Source: an uncultured Bacteroidales bacterium
Lineage (GTDB): Bacteria > Bacteroidota > Bacteroidia > Bacteroidales > P3
DNA length: 64,000 bases
Direction of reading: 5' to 3'
Assembly: GCA_900315935.1 (NCBI GenBank)
Contig: ONBB01000006.1
Coordinates: 27,980-91,979 of the forward strand
This document shows, piece by piece, positions 23,973 to 32,740 of the stretch. How positions within the stretch are numbered: position 1 is the first letter of the stretch; each line of letters starts with the position of its first letter. The notes below the pieces were generated by a model. It ran no database searches. It was not told where the DNA came from and was given only the letters and a program-made list of their open reading frames with translations. A program made the position numbers and the translations under genes.

Positions 23973-24475
23973 GGGGAGGTTGTAAGGTTATAGGTTATAG
24001 TTTTTGACAGGGTTTTGAGGGTGCCGTAGGAACGTTGCAAGCGACTGTGCCATAGGTCGTAACTGACCCATTCGCCGCCCGTGATGCCTTCCTCTTGCTG
24101 GGGGGTAACCGGCTGTTTATCGGCACTCATGGCGAACCACGATGTCTGTTTCAGATGCCAGCCGCCGTAGAGGTTGTAAATGTGGTAGGTTTTCAGTATC
24201 ATCCCCGCACCTTTTTTAAGCGGGGAGTGGATGGAGATGCCTTTTAAGCCGGTCTCTTCCTCCACTTCGCGCAGGGCGGCCTGGCGGAGGGTTTCGCCCG
24301 ATTCCACCTTGCCTTTGGGCAGGTCCCAGCGACCGTTGCGCTCAATAAGCAGCAGGGTGCCGTCGGGTGCGGCAACGATGCCGCCGGCGGCACGCACCCA
24401 GCGCATGCGGCGTTTGAGCCACAGCAGCACACATACGGGTACGTTGAAAGTGAGGCGTTTATAGGAGAGTTTCAT
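23951..24475 (-). CDS. Nudix hydrolase
   Basis: This 174-residue Nudix pyrophosphohydrolase has a complete box G-x5-E-x7-REVEEETGL (starting GKVESGE). A short basic N-terminal segment precedes the domain. The substrate is unknown. The C-terminal tail (TITYNLTTSPW) is encoded by a 7-bp array (CTATAAC-type) that runs into the dprA start. The ATG overlaps the preceding lipoprotein stop by four bases. Confidence 0.9.
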   Translation of the reverse strand: MKLSYKRLTFNVPVCVLLWLKRRMRWVRAAGGIVAAPDGTLLLIERNGRWDLPKGKVESGETLRQAALREVEEETGLKGISIHSPLKKGAGMILKTYHIYNLYGGWHLKQTSWFAMSADKQPVTPQQEEGITGGEWVSYDLWHSRLQRSYGTLKTLSKTITYNLTTSPWQHSRK

Positions 24476-24927
24476 TGCAGTTCAAAGTGCATCAGTTCGC
24501 GGTTCTTCTGGTAGAGGGTGAGGGTGGTGGCGGTGAGCGAGAGCGAGGTGGCCTTGCCCAGCATGCCCAGGTAGCGCCGCTCGGCATTCATGTTGCCTTC
24601 GGGGCATTCGGTGGTGCCGCTGCCCCAGAAGGTGAACTGCACCTCGTAGCGGTCGCCCTCGGGCAGTTGCAGCGGATGGGCGAGGGTGTAGTGGAAGGTG
24701 TATTCGTTGCAGTAGGCGGTGCCCGAGGCGGTGCGCGTGTCGGGATTGAACGAGAGGGTGGGGGATTGCTTGTTGCGGTCGAGTGTGCGCCCCTGCAATG
24801 CCACCAGCTGCCACACCTGGCCGCGTTCCGGCGCCAGCGGCGGGTCGACAGCCACGGGTGCCTGTTTGCGACTGCATGAGATATTAATCGCTAGCGGCAA
24901 GAGCAAGAGTATGAGTTTGATACGCAT
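24472..24927 (-). CDS. META-like (HslJ-type) lipoprotein
   Basis: This 151-residue lipoprotein has a signal peptide ending INISC (Cys18). The mature part starts WQLVALQGRTLD and continues with LSFNPDTRTASGTAYCNEY, the pattern of META/DUF306 domains such as HslJ. The function is uncertain, though some members are heat-shock or antibiotic-response proteins. MRIKL was chosen as start because it opens the signal peptide. It is first in the lipoprotein-nudix-dprA unit. Confidence 0.75.
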   Translation of the reverse strand: MRIKLILLLLPLAINISCSRKQAPVAVDPPLAPERGQVWQLVALQGRTLDRNKQSPTLSFNPDTRTASGTAYCNEYTFHYTLAHPLQLPEGDRYEVQFTFWGSGTTECPEGNMNAERRYLGMLGKATSLSLTATTLTLYQKNRELMHFELQ

Positions 24928-24960
24928 TTTTCGACAGCTTTGTTGATAAAATTTCAAATG

Positions 24961-24968
24961 CAAAAATA
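24961..24968 (-). promoter_or_regulatory. -7 box of the META-like lipoprotein operon
   Basis: TATTTTTG on the minus strand matches TAnnTTTG about 34 bases before the ATG. The -33 element is weak. It lies in the short divergent gap with the GT4 gene. Confidence 0.45.
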
Positions 24969-24983
24969 CGAAATAAAATTGAA

Positions 24984-26078
24984 TTGCGTTACTTAAAAGT
25001 TTTGAATAATAAAAAACAGCCCCGGATTGTGATGGCGGTAACCAATGATTTGGTAACCGACCGCCGTGTGCTGCGCCATGCTGCTGCGCTGCGCGAGGCG
25101 GGCTATGCCGTCGACCTCGTCGGCAGGAACGACCTCCGTGTCCGGGCCAAGAAGACTTGGCGTTTCTATGCCGAGTACAATCTCCGCCTTTTCTTCCGTC
25201 TGCTGCGCATGCCGTGCGACCTGGTGTGGGCCAACGACACCGACACGCTCCTGGCCTCCTGGCTGGCGGCGCGTCTGCGGCGCAAAGCCCTGGTGATGGA
25301 CAGCCACGAGATTTTCCCCGAGGTGCCGGAGCTGGTGGGACGCAAAGGTGTGAAGCGTGTGTGGCAATGCATAGAGCGCTGGCTGATGCCGCGCTGCGAT
25401 GCCAACCTCACGGTCTGCCAGTCCGTGGCCGACCACTATAAGCGGACGCTAGGGGTGGATATGGCTGTGGTGCGGAATATGAGCGCGGAACGCGGAAGGT
25501 GGGATGTGGAGCACTCGACACCCAGCACCCAGCACTCACCACTGAAGACTCTCCTCTACCAGGGGGCTGTCAACCTGGGACGTGGCATTGACTGGGCCAT
25601 CGACGCGATGGAGCGCTTGCCGCAGTGCCGCCTGGTCATCGCCGGCGTGGGCGACCTCTACGACGAGATGCGGTCCTATGCCGCCTCGAAGCCGTGGGCC
25701 GGCCGCATCGAGTTCCTCGGCCGCGTGGAGCCTGATGCCCTTGCGCGCCTCACGCCGCAGGCCGATGTGGGTTTGTTGATGCTCGAAGACTTGGGGCTCA
25801 ACTACCGCTGTGCGCTGCCCAACCGCGTGGGCGACTTCATCGCCGCCGGCGTGCCGATGGTGGTGAGCGACATGCCGGAGATGGCTTCGGTGGTCGACAA
25901 GTACCACATCGGGGCCGTCATCGCCGCCCCGGGTGCCGAAGCCATGGCCGAGGCCATAGAGAAGGTACTCGCCCGCCCCAAGTCCTCCTACGATTTCGCC
26001 GCCGCGCGCGCCGACTTCGATTGGAACCAAGAGAAACGAATACTAATCAATATCCCCAATAACCTGTTAAACTCGTAA
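24984..26078 (+). CDS. Glycosyltransferase family 4
   Basis: This GT-B fold glycosyltransferase of about 364 residues has N-terminal VTNDLVTDRRV, typical of these enzymes, then LVWANDTDTL and MDSHEIFPE. The donor-binding C-terminal half has GRIEFLGRV, ALPNRVGDFIAAGVPMVVSD and the EX7E-like region near 300. An insert at residues about 169-187 (DVEHSTPSTQHSPL) derives from a 7-bp array. The start is uncertain: TTG 24984 is used, with TTG 25002 or ATG 25032 possible, the last leaving a short first strand. It lies three bases upstream of lepB. Confidence 0.85.
   Translation: MRYLKVLNNKKQPRIVMAVTNDLVTDRRVLRHAAALREAGYAVDLVGRNDLRVRAKKTWRFYAEYNLRLFFRLLRMPCDLVWANDTDTLLASWLAARLRRKALVMDSHEIFPEVPELVGRKGVKRVWQCIERWLMPRCDANLTVCQSVADHYKRTLGVDMAVVRNMSAERGRWDVEHSTPSTQHSPLKTLLYQGAVNLGRGIDWAIDAMERLPQCRLVIAGVGDLYDEMRSYAASKPWAGRIEFLGRVEPDALARLTPQADVGLLMLEDLGLNYRCALPNRVGDFIAAGVPMVVSDMPEMASVVDKYHIGAVIAAPGAEAMAEAIEKVLARPKSSYDFAAARADFDWNQEKRILINIPNNLLNS
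25483..25545. repeat. Heptanucleotide array inside the GT4 gene
   Basis: Nine 7-bp units: GCGCGGA, ACGCGGA, AGGTGGG, ATGTGGA, GCACTCG, ACACCCA, GCACCCA, GCACTCA, CCACTGA. They are read in frame and give a peptide of 7-residue period (HSTPSTQ, HSP...). Confidence 0.8.
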
Positions 26079-26081
26079 CCT

Positions 26082-27632
26082 ATGATTTTCAACATCCTGC
26101 TCGTCATCGTCATTGTTGCCATCCTCTGGGGCCTCTGGCTTGTCTTTGCCAAGGCCGGCCAGGCGCCGTGGAAGGCGCTGGTGCCCGTGTGGAACGTTAT
26201 CGTGTGGACTCGCCTCTGCGGCAAGAACTGGACCTGGGTGGCCGGCATGCTCATCCCCGGTCTCAACATCTTCCTTTTCTACCTACTGGTGCAGGAGACG
26301 GCGCGTGTGTTCCGCCGCAACTCGTTCTGGGAGCAGCTGGGCGCCATTGTCTGCCCGCCGGTTTACCTGCCGTGGTTGGGTTTGAGCGACAACCAGTACC
26401 ACGACCCCAAGGTGGAAAAACCGGAGGAGATCTCCACCGCCCGCGACTGGGCCGAGGCCATAGTCTTCGCCCTCATCGCAGTCATCCCCATCCGAGGCTT
26501 TGTCTTCGAGCTCTACGAAATCCCCTCCTCTTCGATGGAGAAGAGTCTGCTGGTGGGCGACCACCTGATGGTCAGCAAGATGGCCTATGGCCCGCGCATC
26601 ATCCAGACCCCGCTGTCGCTGCCGCTGATGCACAACTCGCTGGTCGGCACCGACGGCAGGGTGCCCTCCTACATCGGCTGGCCGCATTTTGGCTACCACC
26701 GTTTCCCGGGCTATACAAGCGTCAAGCGCTATGATGCCGTGGTCTTCAACTTCCCCGCCGGCGACACCATCCTGGAAGCCTTCCCCGGCGGACAGTACAC
26801 CTATTACCAGGCCCTGCAGGACTTCGGCCGCGAGGCCGTCCTGAACGGCACCGCCCGCTACAGGGGGCAGTCGCTCGGCGGCATCAAGACGCGCCCCGTC
26901 GACAAGCGCGAGAACTACATCAAGCGCTGCATCGGCCTCCCGGGCGAGGACCTTCAGATTATCGACCAGCAGGTGTATATCAACGGCCACCCCATCGAGC
27001 AACCCGCCGAGGCCGAGGTGGTCTACACTGTGGGTTTCGCCGCGGGCATCCATCCCAGGCGCGCCCTTGACGAGGCCAACGTGCGCTTCGAGGACATCGA
27101 CGGCGCTCTCCGCAACGCCGAACGCGACTATGCGGGCAACACCATCCTCCAGGTGCCGCTCACCCGGGAGGCCGCCCAGCGTCTCTCGCTCAAGAGCTCC
27201 GTCATCGGGGTCGAGAAGGTGGAGATTCCCGCCGACTCCTCACAGAGCCTCTTTCCCAACGCCGAGGGCTACTACTGGAGTGTGGACAACTTCGGCCCCG
27301 TGCATATCCCCGCCGCCGGCGAGCCGATTGAGCTGACCCTGGAGAACCTGCCCATCTACCGCCGCGTCATCACCGCCTATGAGGGCAACACCCTCGAGGT
27401 GCAGGACGGCGGGATCCTCATCAACGGGCAGCCCGCCACCTCCTACACCCCGCGCATGAACTACTACTGGATGATGGGCGACAACCGCCACATGAGCCAG
27501 GACAGCCGCTTCTGGGGCTTCGTGCCCGAGGACCACGTGGTCGGCAAGGCTCGCGTCGTCCTGTGGTCAAGCGACAAAGACCACGGCGGAATACGCTGGA
27601 ACAGAACATTTTGCAATGCAAACCGAAAATAG
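26082..27632 (+). CDS. lepB: Signal peptidase I
   Basis: It cleaves signal peptides of exported proteins at the periplasmic face. It has 516 residues. An N-terminal membrane domain (helices near 3-22, 52-70 and 84-100) is followed by a transmembrane anchor near 125-145. The catalytic box IPSSSM holds Ser151, and the general base Lys281 lies in NYIKRCIGLPGE. MGDNRHMSQDSRFWGFVP closes the fold. A long segment (about 315-440) between the Lys box and the last box is larger than in E. coli, as is common in Bacteroidota. Array copy 3 follows 29 bases after the stop. Confidence 0.95.
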   Translation: MIFNILLVIVIVAILWGLWLVFAKAGQAPWKALVPVWNVIVWTRLCGKNWTWVAGMLIPGLNIFLFYLLVQETARVFRRNSFWEQLGAIVCPPVYLPWLGLSDNQYHDPKVEKPEEISTARDWAEAIVFALIAVIPIRGFVFELYEIPSSSMEKSLLVGDHLMVSKMAYGPRIIQTPLSLPLMHNSLVGTDGRVPSYIGWPHFGYHRFPGYTSVKRYDAVVFNFPAGDTILEAFPGGQYTYYQALQDFGREAVLNGTARYRGQSLGGIKTRPVDKRENYIKRCIGLPGEDLQIIDQQVYINGHPIEQPAEAEVVYTVGFAAGIHPRRALDEANVRFEDIDGALRNAERDYAGNTILQVPLTREAAQRLSLKSSVIGVEKVEIPADSSQSLFPNAEGYYWSVDNFGPVHIPAAGEPIELTLENLPIYRRVITAYEGNTLEVQDGGILINGQPATSYTPRMNYYWMMGDNRHMSQDSRFWGFVPEDHVVGKARVVLWSSDKDHGGIRWNRTFCNANRK

Positions 27633-27660
27633 TTTTCATACTTAACAGGGATCTAACCTA

Positions 27661-27726
27661 CCATATCCTTCCATATCCTACCAGTGCCTTTGTATTCCCC
27701 TAGAGATCCCCTACCATTCCCTTACC
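27661..27726 (-). repeat. Dispersed two-part array, copy 3
   Basis: This copy is inverted. The plus strand reads CCATATCCTT units, then CCAGTGCCTTTGT and ATTCCCCTAGA/TCCCCTACC-type 11-mers. It lies 29 bases downstream of lepB and immediately upstream of the parC start. The transcript from lepB would be C-rich with very few G. Confidence 0.85.
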
Positions 27727-27746
27727 GAACCCGACAAAAACATCAC

Positions 27747-30362
27747 ATGGAAGAGAATATAAACACCCCCACCCCCGAAGAGCAGGGTACGACCCTGTCG
27801 CTCGACGGCATGTTCCGCGACTATTGGATTGACTATGCCTCCGATGTCATCCTGGACCGCTCGGTGCCCGACATCGACGACGGCCTGAAGCCTGTGCAGC
27901 GGCGTATCCTGCACGCGATGGATGAGACGGACGACGGCCGCTTCACGAAGGTGGCCAATATTGTGGGTAACACGATGCAGTACCACCCGCATGGGGACGC
28001 GTCGATCAAGGATGCGCTGGTGAACCTGGGGCAGAAGGAGCTGCTGATCGACTGCCAGGGTAACTGGGGCAATATATTGACGGGCGACGATGCGGCTGCG
28101 GGCCGCTATATCGAGGCGCGCCTCTCGAAGTTCGCGAAGGAGGTGGTGTTCAATCCGAAGACGACGGAGTGGAAGCCTTCGTATGACGGCCGCAAGGAGG
28201 AGCCGGTGTCGCTGCCGATCAAGTTTCCGCTGCTGCTGGCGCAGGGTACGAAGGGTATCGCTGTAACGCTGACTTCGGTCATCCTGCCCTACAATTTCTG
28301 CGAGCTGCTGGAGGCGAGTATGAAGATACTGAAGGAGGAGGGGTTCGAGATTTATCCCGACTTTCCCACGGGCGGCCTTATCGACGTGTCGAGATACAAC
28401 GACGCGGCGCTGGGCGGGCGCCTGCGCATCCGTGCGCGCATGCACTATGACGAGAGGCGCAAGGCTATCGTGATCACGGAGCTGCCCTATACGGTTACTA
28501 CGGATGTGCTTATCGACAGTATACTGAAGGCGAACGAGAAGGGCAAGATTAAGGTGAAGAAGGTGGACGACAATACGGCGGCGGAGGTGGAGATAGTGGT
28601 CTACCTGCCGGCGGGCGTGAGCCCCGACCAGACCATCGACGCGCTGTATGCCTTCACTTCCTGCCAGATATCGTTTTCGCCGCAGACGTGTGTGATTGTG
28701 GACGACAAGCCGGTCTTCATGACGGCGAGCGACATTCTGCGCCACAATACTTTCCGCACGAAGGAGCTGCTGCGGCGGGAGCTGGAGATACAGCTGGAGG
28801 AGCTGGAGGAGCGCTGGCACTGGGTGAGCCTGGAGAGGATTTTTTTCGAGAAAGGCATCTATAAGAAGATGGAGCGGAGGGAGAGCCTCTCGTGGGAGGA
28901 GCAGGTGGACGATATGCACAGCGCCTTCGGTCCATACAAGAAGAGGTTCAAGCGCGATATCACGCGCGAGGATGTGCTGAAACTGACCGAGAAGCCTGTC
29001 CGCAAGATTTCGAAGTTCGACATCAAGAGGGCGGAGGAGGAGATTGAGTCGATTGAGATGACCATCGACGAGGTGAAGAACCACCTGGCGCACCTGACGG
29101 ACTACGCCATCCGCTACTTCGAGGGCATCCTCAAGAAATTCGGCAAGGGGCGCGAGCGCAGGACGGAGATACGTTCCTTCGAGGATATCGAGTCGACCCA
29201 GGTGGCTCTGGCGAACGAGAAGCTGTACGTCAACTACACCACCGGCTTCGCCGGCTGGGGCCTGAAGCGCGAGGAGGGTGTGGAGGTGGCATGCGAGTGT
29301 TCTCGCATGGACGACATCATTGTTTTCCGCAAGGACGGTACATTTATGGTAACCAAGGTGCAGGAGAAGGGTTTCGTCGGCAGCCAGGAATGCCCCGAGA
29401 TACTGTTCATCTCTGTATTCCGCAAGCGCGACGAGCGCACTGTATATAATATGATATACCGCGACGGGATGCAGGGTTATGTCTTTGTCAAGCGGTTCAA
29501 TGTTACCTCCATCACCCGCGACCGCGACTACCCCCTCACCAAAGGCACCAAGAATTCGAAGGTGCTCTACTTCACGGCCAATCCCAACGGGGAGGCGGAG
29601 GTGGTTACGGTGCACCACGTGTCGAAGCCCAAGCTCAAGAAGACCTCCTTCGATTTCGACTTCAAGACCCTCGCCATCAAAGGGCGCCAGTCGATGGGCA
29701 ACATACTGACCCGCAACGCCGTCCGTTCCATCAACCTCAAGGACGAGGGAGTCTCCACGCTCTCGGCCCGCAAGATATGGTTCGACGAGAGCGTAAAGCG
29801 CCTCAATGTCAACGAGGCTGGGCGCTACCTCGGCGAGTTCAAGGGTACGGACAAGATACTGGCCGTTACCCAGTCCGCCGTCTATCGCACCACCACCTTC
29901 GACCTGGCCAACCACTATGACGACGACCTCATCGAGCTGCGCAAGTACAATCCCGAGGCCATCCTCACCGCCCTTTACCGCTCGCCCGACGGGCATCCCT
30001 ACCTAAAGCGATTCATTCCCGAAGCCACCGACCGCAAGGTGCCCTTCCTTGACGAAGACGGCTCGCAGCTGCTCTCGATCAGTATGGACTACTATCCCCG
30101 CCTGGAGGTAGTATACACCCCCGACAGTGGCAAGAAGATAGCTTCCGAAATCATCGACGTGGAGGATTTCATCGGAGTGAAGAGCCACAAGGCCAAAGGC
30201 AAGCGCATCACCACCTTCGCCGTGGACAGCTTCAACTGGCTTGAGCCAGTCAAGCCCGACCCGGAGCCCCAGCCCCGGAACGACGAACCCGACACCCCGA
30301 TGGCCGAAGCTGCCGACGAGAGGTTAGGCTATGCCGAAGGCACCCAAACGCAATTGTTCTAG
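27747..30362 (+). CDS. parC: DNA topoisomerase IV subunit A (GyrA/ParC family)
   Basis: This DNA-cleavage subunit of a type IIA topoisomerase has 871 residues. The winged-helix region DGLKPVQRRIL (45-55), the helix YHPHGDASIKDAL (79-91) and catalytic Tyr121 in GRYIEARL are present. A coiled-coil region (about 360-480) and beta-propeller C-terminal blades follow. The GRYIEARL wording is that of Bacteroidota ParC rather than GyrA. parE is not adjacent. ATG 27747 was chosen because the upstream in-frame stretch reads through array copy 3. Confidence 0.88.
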   Translation: MEENINTPTPEEQGTTLSLDGMFRDYWIDYASDVILDRSVPDIDDGLKPVQRRILHAMDETDDGRFTKVANIVGNTMQYHPHGDASIKDALVNLGQKELLIDCQGNWGNILTGDDAAAGRYIEARLSKFAKEVVFNPKTTEWKPSYDGRKEEPVSLPIKFPLLLAQGTKGIAVTLTSVILPYNFCELLEASMKILKEEGFEIYPDFPTGGLIDVSRYNDAALGGRLRIRARMHYDERRKAIVITELPYTVTTDVLIDSILKANEKGKIKVKKVDDNTAAEVEIVVYLPAGVSPDQTIDALYAFTSCQISFSPQTCVIVDDKPVFMTASDILRHNTFRTKELLRRELEIQLEELEERWHWVSLERIFFEKGIYKKMERRESLSWEEQVDDMHSAFGPYKKRFKRDITREDVLKLTEKPVRKISKFDIKRAEEEIESIEMTIDEVKNHLAHLTDYAIRYFEGILKKFGKGRERRTEIRSFEDIESTQVALANEKLYVNYTTGFAGWGLKREEGVEVACECSRMDDIIVFRKDGTFMVTKVQEKGFVGSQECPEILFISVFRKRDERTVYNMIYRDGMQGYVFVKRFNVTSITRDRDYPLTKGTKNSKVLYFTANPNGEAEVVTVHHVSKPKLKKTSFDFDFKTLAIKGRQSMGNILTRNAVRSINLKDEGVSTLSARKIWFDESVKRLNVNEAGRYLGEFKGTDKILAVTQSAVYRTTTFDLANHYDDDLIELRKYNPEAILTALYRSPDGHPYLKRFIPEATDRKVPFLDEDGSQLLSISMDYYPRLEVVYTPDSGKKIASEIIDVEDFIGVKSHKAKGKRITTFAVDSFNWLEPVKPDPEPQPRNDEPDTPMAEAADERLGYAEGTQTQLF

Positions 30363-30365
30363 ATT

Positions 30366-31544
30366 ATGAAGATATTAGTAGTACTCCCACGGTTCCCGTA
30401 CCCTTTGGAGAAAGGCGACAAGTTGCGCGCCTACCATCAGATAGTGCAGCTCGCCAAGCGCCACGAGGTCTACCTATTTGCCATAAGCCACTCGAGCGTA
30501 AGCCCCGAGCAGCGCGCCGCCCTTGAGCCCTATTGCAAGGAGATATACATCGTCAACCCGCCCCGATGGGTAAGCTATAAGAATGTGCTGCGCAACTATT
30601 TCAGCACCAAGAGCCTCCAACTCGGCTACTGGGATTCCAAGCGAGCCCGCCGCGCCTGCAAGGCATTCATTGCGCAGGTCGACCCCGATGTCATCTACAA
30701 CCAGATGGTGCGCACGATGCCCCTGGTGGCACGGGTGGACTGTCCCAAGGTGATGGACTTCCAGGATGCCCTCTCGCTCAACACCGAGCGGCGCATGGAG
30801 CAGAGCAAGGGCCTCTGGCGCCATATACTGCACTTTGAGTTCAAGATGCTGCGTTCCGCCGAATACAAGGCGATGCGCATCTTCGACCGCCTGACCATCA
30901 TCTCGGAGGCCGACCGCGATGCCATACCGCACAGCATGAGCGACAGCATACGTGTGGTGCCGAACGGTGTGGACCTCGACTACTTCAGCCGAGCCACCAC
31001 GGAGGGAAACGTTGACCTCGTCTTCTGCGGCAACATGCAGTACGAGCCCAACATCGACGCAGCGGAGTATCTTGTCAAGGAGGTGATGCCCCTGGTGTGG
31101 GAGCATCGCCCCGAGACCACCCTCACCTTGGCCGGAGCCACGCCCAAGAAGTCGGTGCTGGCATTGGCCTCCGACCGCGTCAACGTAACCGGCACCGTCG
31201 ACGACATACGCCCCTACTACGCCGCCGCCAAGGTTTTTGTCGCCCCCATGCGCATCGGTTCGGGGCTGCAAAACAAGCTGCTCGAGGCTATGGCCATGGG
31301 TACCCCCTGCGTAACCACCCCCCTGGCCGGCGACACCCTCGGCGCCATCGATGGGCGGCAGCTCCTCCTCGGCAGCACCGCCCAGGAACTGGCCGACAGC
31401 ATCCTCCACCTGCTGGCCGACAGGACCCGCCGCGTTCTGATGGCCGACGAGGCCCACCGTTTCGTCCAGCACAACTACACCTGGGACAAGATAGGAGACC
31501 AACTGGAAACCATTCTCAATGAAGCAGCCAACCGACATCTATGA
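30366..31544 (+). CDS. Glycosyltransferase family 4 (PEP-CTERM/sugar transferase-like)
   Basis: This 392-residue GT-B enzyme starts with LPRFPYPLEKGDKLRAYH, as in sugar transferases of the TIGR03087-like group. It continues with VDCPKVMDFQDALS, a nucleotide-sugar domain beginning VVPNGVDLDYF, then VNVTGTVDDIRPYYAAA, APMRIGSGLQNKLLEAMAMGTPCVTT. It probably builds cell-surface polysaccharide. Donor and acceptor are unknown. It lies three bases after parC, and its end overlaps hflX by 26 bases. Confidence 0.88.
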   Translation: MKILVVLPRFPYPLEKGDKLRAYHQIVQLAKRHEVYLFAISHSSVSPEQRAALEPYCKEIYIVNPPRWVSYKNVLRNYFSTKSLQLGYWDSKRARRACKAFIAQVDPDVIYNQMVRTMPLVARVDCPKVMDFQDALSLNTERRMEQSKGLWRHILHFEFKMLRSAEYKAMRIFDRLTIISEADRDAIPHSMSDSIRVVPNGVDLDYFSRATTEGNVDLVFCGNMQYEPNIDAAEYLVKEVMPLVWEHRPETTLTLAGATPKKSVLALASDRVNVTGTVDDIRPYYAAAKVFVAPMRIGSGLQNKLLEAMAMGTPCVTTPLAGDTLGAIDGRQLLLGSTAQELADSILHLLADRTRRVLMADEAHRFVQHNYTWDKIGDQLETILNEAANRHL

Positions 31545-32634
31545 ACGCGCCATCCTTGTGGCTGTATGCCCGGGGATGCAGACCATGGAGCGCACCGAGG
31601 AGTACCTGGCCGAGCTGGAGTTTCTGCTCGAGACCGCCGGCGGACGCTGCATGAAGAAAGTCATACAACGCCTCGACCGCCCCGACACCCGCACCTATGT
31701 GGGCAGCGGAAAGCTCGAGGAAATCAAGGAATACAAGCAGGCACTCGAGGCCGACTTCGTCATTTTCGACGATGAGCTCTCGCCTGCACAGCTGCGCAAC
31801 CTGGAGAAAGAGCTCGAGTGCCGCATCCTGGACCGCACCACACTCATCCTCGATATCTTCGCCAAGCGCGCACGCACCTCCATCGCCAAGACGCAGGTCG
31901 AGCTGGCGCAGCTGCAGTATATGCTGCCGCGCCTCACCCGTATGTGGACACACCTCGAGCGCCAGCGCGGCGGCATCGGCATGCGTGGCCCGGGCGAGAC
32001 ACAGATTGAGACCGACCGGCGACTGATTAAGGAGAAGATTTCCCTCCTCAAACAGCAGCTGGCCTCCATCGACAAGCAGAAGACCCTCCAGCGCAAGAAC
32101 CGCGAGAGCCTCGTGCGTGTGGCGCTGGTGGGCTACACCAACGTGGGCAAGTCGACCCTGATGAACGTGCTTTCCAAGAGCGACGTCTTCGCCGAGAACA
32201 AGCTCTTCGCCACCCTCGACACCACGGTGCGCAAGGTGGTCATCGGCAACCTGCCCTTCCTCCTCACCGACACCGTCGGATTTATCCGCAAGCTGCCCAC
32301 GCAGTTGGTGGAGAGTTTCAAGAGCACGCTGGACGAGGTGGTCGAGGCCGACCTGCTGCTGCATGTCGTCGACACCTCGCATCCCGACTACGAGGAGCAG
32401 ATGGCCTCCGTGCGGCTGACGCTGGACGAAATCGGCGCCGCCGACAAACCCACCGTGGTGGTGTACAACAAGATAGACCGCCTGGAGACCCTCCCCACCC
32501 ACAGCGGCGAGGAGGACCACATTTTCATCTCCGCTACCGAACGCACCCACCTCGAAGCCTTTAGAGACCTGATTTACAATCACGTAAGCACCATCCACGC
32601 CATCCGCTACCCTTACAACAACTTCCTCTACTGA
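31519..32634 (+). CDS. hflX: Ribosome-associated GTPase HflX
   Basis: HflX splits stalled or stressed ribosomes. It has 371 residues. The N-terminal HflX domain includes the VGSGK stretch (61-65) and the GMRGPGETQIETDRRLI motif (154-170). The G domain has GYTNVGKST (205-213), DTVGFIRKLP and NKID. The C-terminal tail is short. The ATG lies 26 bases inside the preceding glycosyltransferase gene. Confidence 0.95.
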   Translation: MKQPTDIYERAILVAVCPGMQTMERTEEYLAELEFLLETAGGRCMKKVIQRLDRPDTRTYVGSGKLEEIKEYKQALEADFVIFDDELSPAQLRNLEKELECRILDRTTLILDIFAKRARTSIAKTQVELAQLQYMLPRLTRMWTHLERQRGGIGMRGPGETQIETDRRLIKEKISLLKQQLASIDKQKTLQRKNRESLVRVALVGYTNVGKSTLMNVLSKSDVFAENKLFATLDTTVRKVVIGNLPFLLTDTVGFIRKLPTQLVESFKSTLDEVVEADLLLHVVDTSHPDYEEQMASVRLTLDEIGAADKPTVVVYNKIDRLETLPTHSGEEDHIFISATERTHLEAFRDLIYNHVSTIHAIRYPYNNFLY

Positions 32635-32647
32635 CCGCTTGGGGTTC

Positions 32648-32713
32648 TCTAGGGGAATGGTAGGGGATCTCTAGGGGAATAGAAGGGCACTGGAAGGATA
32701 TGGAAGCTTATGG
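32648..32713 (+). repeat. Dispersed two-part array, copy 4
   Basis: It consists of TCTAGGGGAAT, GGTAGGGGATC and TCTAGGGGAAT followed by GGCACTGGAA, GGATATGGAA, GCTTATGG. It lies between converging hflX and uvrC, 28 bases past the uvrC stop. The uvrC transcript would read the C-rich strand. Confidence 0.85.
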
Positions 32714-32740
32714 TACAGTACTCTCGTAATCTATTCATTT

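Noticed and set aside
27711-29996. 761-codon open frame antisense to parC
   Set aside because: It is a shadow of a conserved topoisomerase gene and has no recognisable domain.
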